Notes under the pieces: generated by a model
What the model was told of the DNA's origin: nothing
What the model saw: the letters and a program-made list of their open reading frames with translations, nothing else
The model's database searches: none
Made by a program: the position numbers and the translations under genes
DNA from: an uncultured Eubacteriales bacterium
GTDB taxonomy: Bacteria; Bacillota; Clostridia; Oscillospirales; Acutalibacteraceae
Length of the DNA stretch: 5,108 nt
Assembly: GCA_948815685.1 (NCBI GenBank)
Contig: CAQJOC010000015.1
Span: 11,054 to 16,161, forward strand
Direction of reading: 5' to 3'
In this document: piece by piece, positions 4,922 through 5,108 of the stretch
Layout of the letters: every line of letters begins with the position of its first letter
Position numbering within the stretch: the stretch's first letter is position 1

Positions 4922-5108
4922 GACCTGCATGAAAAATAAAATAAATTATTCATTTTAACCAAAGCACAGAAAAAGCACGATAGAGAAAAGCAAGAAAAGA
5001 AGAGTCTAACTTTTCAAATCTTACGAAAATCCTTCTGAACCATTTAAGTTTTTGAAATAGGCATTCGACTAAATGACGCTCTTTGTATAGGATTTCCTAA
5101 AGCGTCTA
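4921..5108 (-). mobile_element. Remnant of an IS5-family insertion sequence (runs off the window)
   Basis: The block contains the 3' end of a transposase gene on the minus strand (4950-5108) plus about 29 bp of flank up to spmB. A possible terminal sequence, GGACCTGCATGAAAAATAAA (4921-4940), is where the left inverted repeat would be expected, starting on the last base of the spmB stop. The other end lies beyond the window, so the inverted repeat cannot be confirmed. No terminator is evident between spmB and the element. Confidence 0.7.
4950..5108 (-). pseudogene. IS5-family transposase C-terminus, internally deleted
   Basis: Reading leftwards from 5090, 46 codons to TGA at 4952-4950 encode LYKERHLVECLFQKLKWFRR followed by IFVRFEKLDSSFLAFLYRAF and SVLWLK. 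This is the classic C-terminus of DDE transposases of the IS5 family (IS427-like group), with the catalytic glutamate expected in ERHLVE. Just upstream (5106-5086), a different frame reads DALGNPI, which matches a motif found much earlier in the same transposases. In intact relatives these two motifs lie several dozen residues apart, so the segment with the second catalytic aspartate is missing. The two frames meet over CTATA (5090-5086). In the YKERH frame there are in-frame TAG codons upstream (5099-5097 and 5108-5106). The gene cannot encode an active transposase. Confidence 0.8.

Noticed and set aside
4921..4950. Rho-independent terminator after spmB
   Set aside because: No GC-rich hairpin followed by a T run is present between the spmB stop and the transposase remnant.

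Overview
The window is AT-rich DNA, most likely from an endospore-forming member of the Clostridia (low-GC Firmicutes). Three things point there: the sporulation pair spmA-spmB, the gene order ruvC-ruvA-ruvB, and strong purine-rich ribosome-binding sites paired with TTG and GTG starts. I cannot name the species.

Left half, minus strand (read right to left): ruvC (2122-2631), ruvA (1278-1868), ruvB (222-1244 or 1256) and the first 51 codons of glmM (1-155, running off the window). RuvA and RuvB form the Holliday-junction branch-migration motor and RuvC is the resolvase, so one locus carries the whole pathway for processing recombination intermediates. ruvA and ruvB are tightly coupled. ruvC is separated from ruvA by about 250 bp of non-coding DNA with a compact GC-richer core and a possible ruvA promoter. 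glmM (phosphoglucosamine mutase, cell-wall precursor synthesis) follows ruvB but appears to have its own good sigma-A-type promoter, whose -35 box lies inside the last ruvB codons.

Middle (2632-3821): a long divergent spacer of about 1.2 kb with no convincing gene. It starts with a roughly 200-bp element bounded by 24-bp inverted repeats (one mismatch), which looks like a MITE or decayed transposon and ends only 48 bp before ruvC. Beyond it are three copies of a palindromic decamer, a single CRISPR-repeat-like 3' end without an array, and a short coding-like relic. The stretch reads as a graveyard of small insertions.

Right half, plus strand: spmA (3822-4403) and spmB (4400-4921), overlapping by four bases. 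They encode membrane proteins needed for spore-core dehydration. Immediately after the spmB stop lies the tail of an IS5-family transposase on the minus strand. It is visibly broken: an early motif of the family (DALGNP) is joined out of frame to the C-terminal YKERH region, implying an internal deletion.

No complete undescribed system is visible. The main points of interest are the inverted-repeat element upstream of ruvC, the deleted IS at the spmB boundary, and the GC-richer core between ruvC and ruvA.
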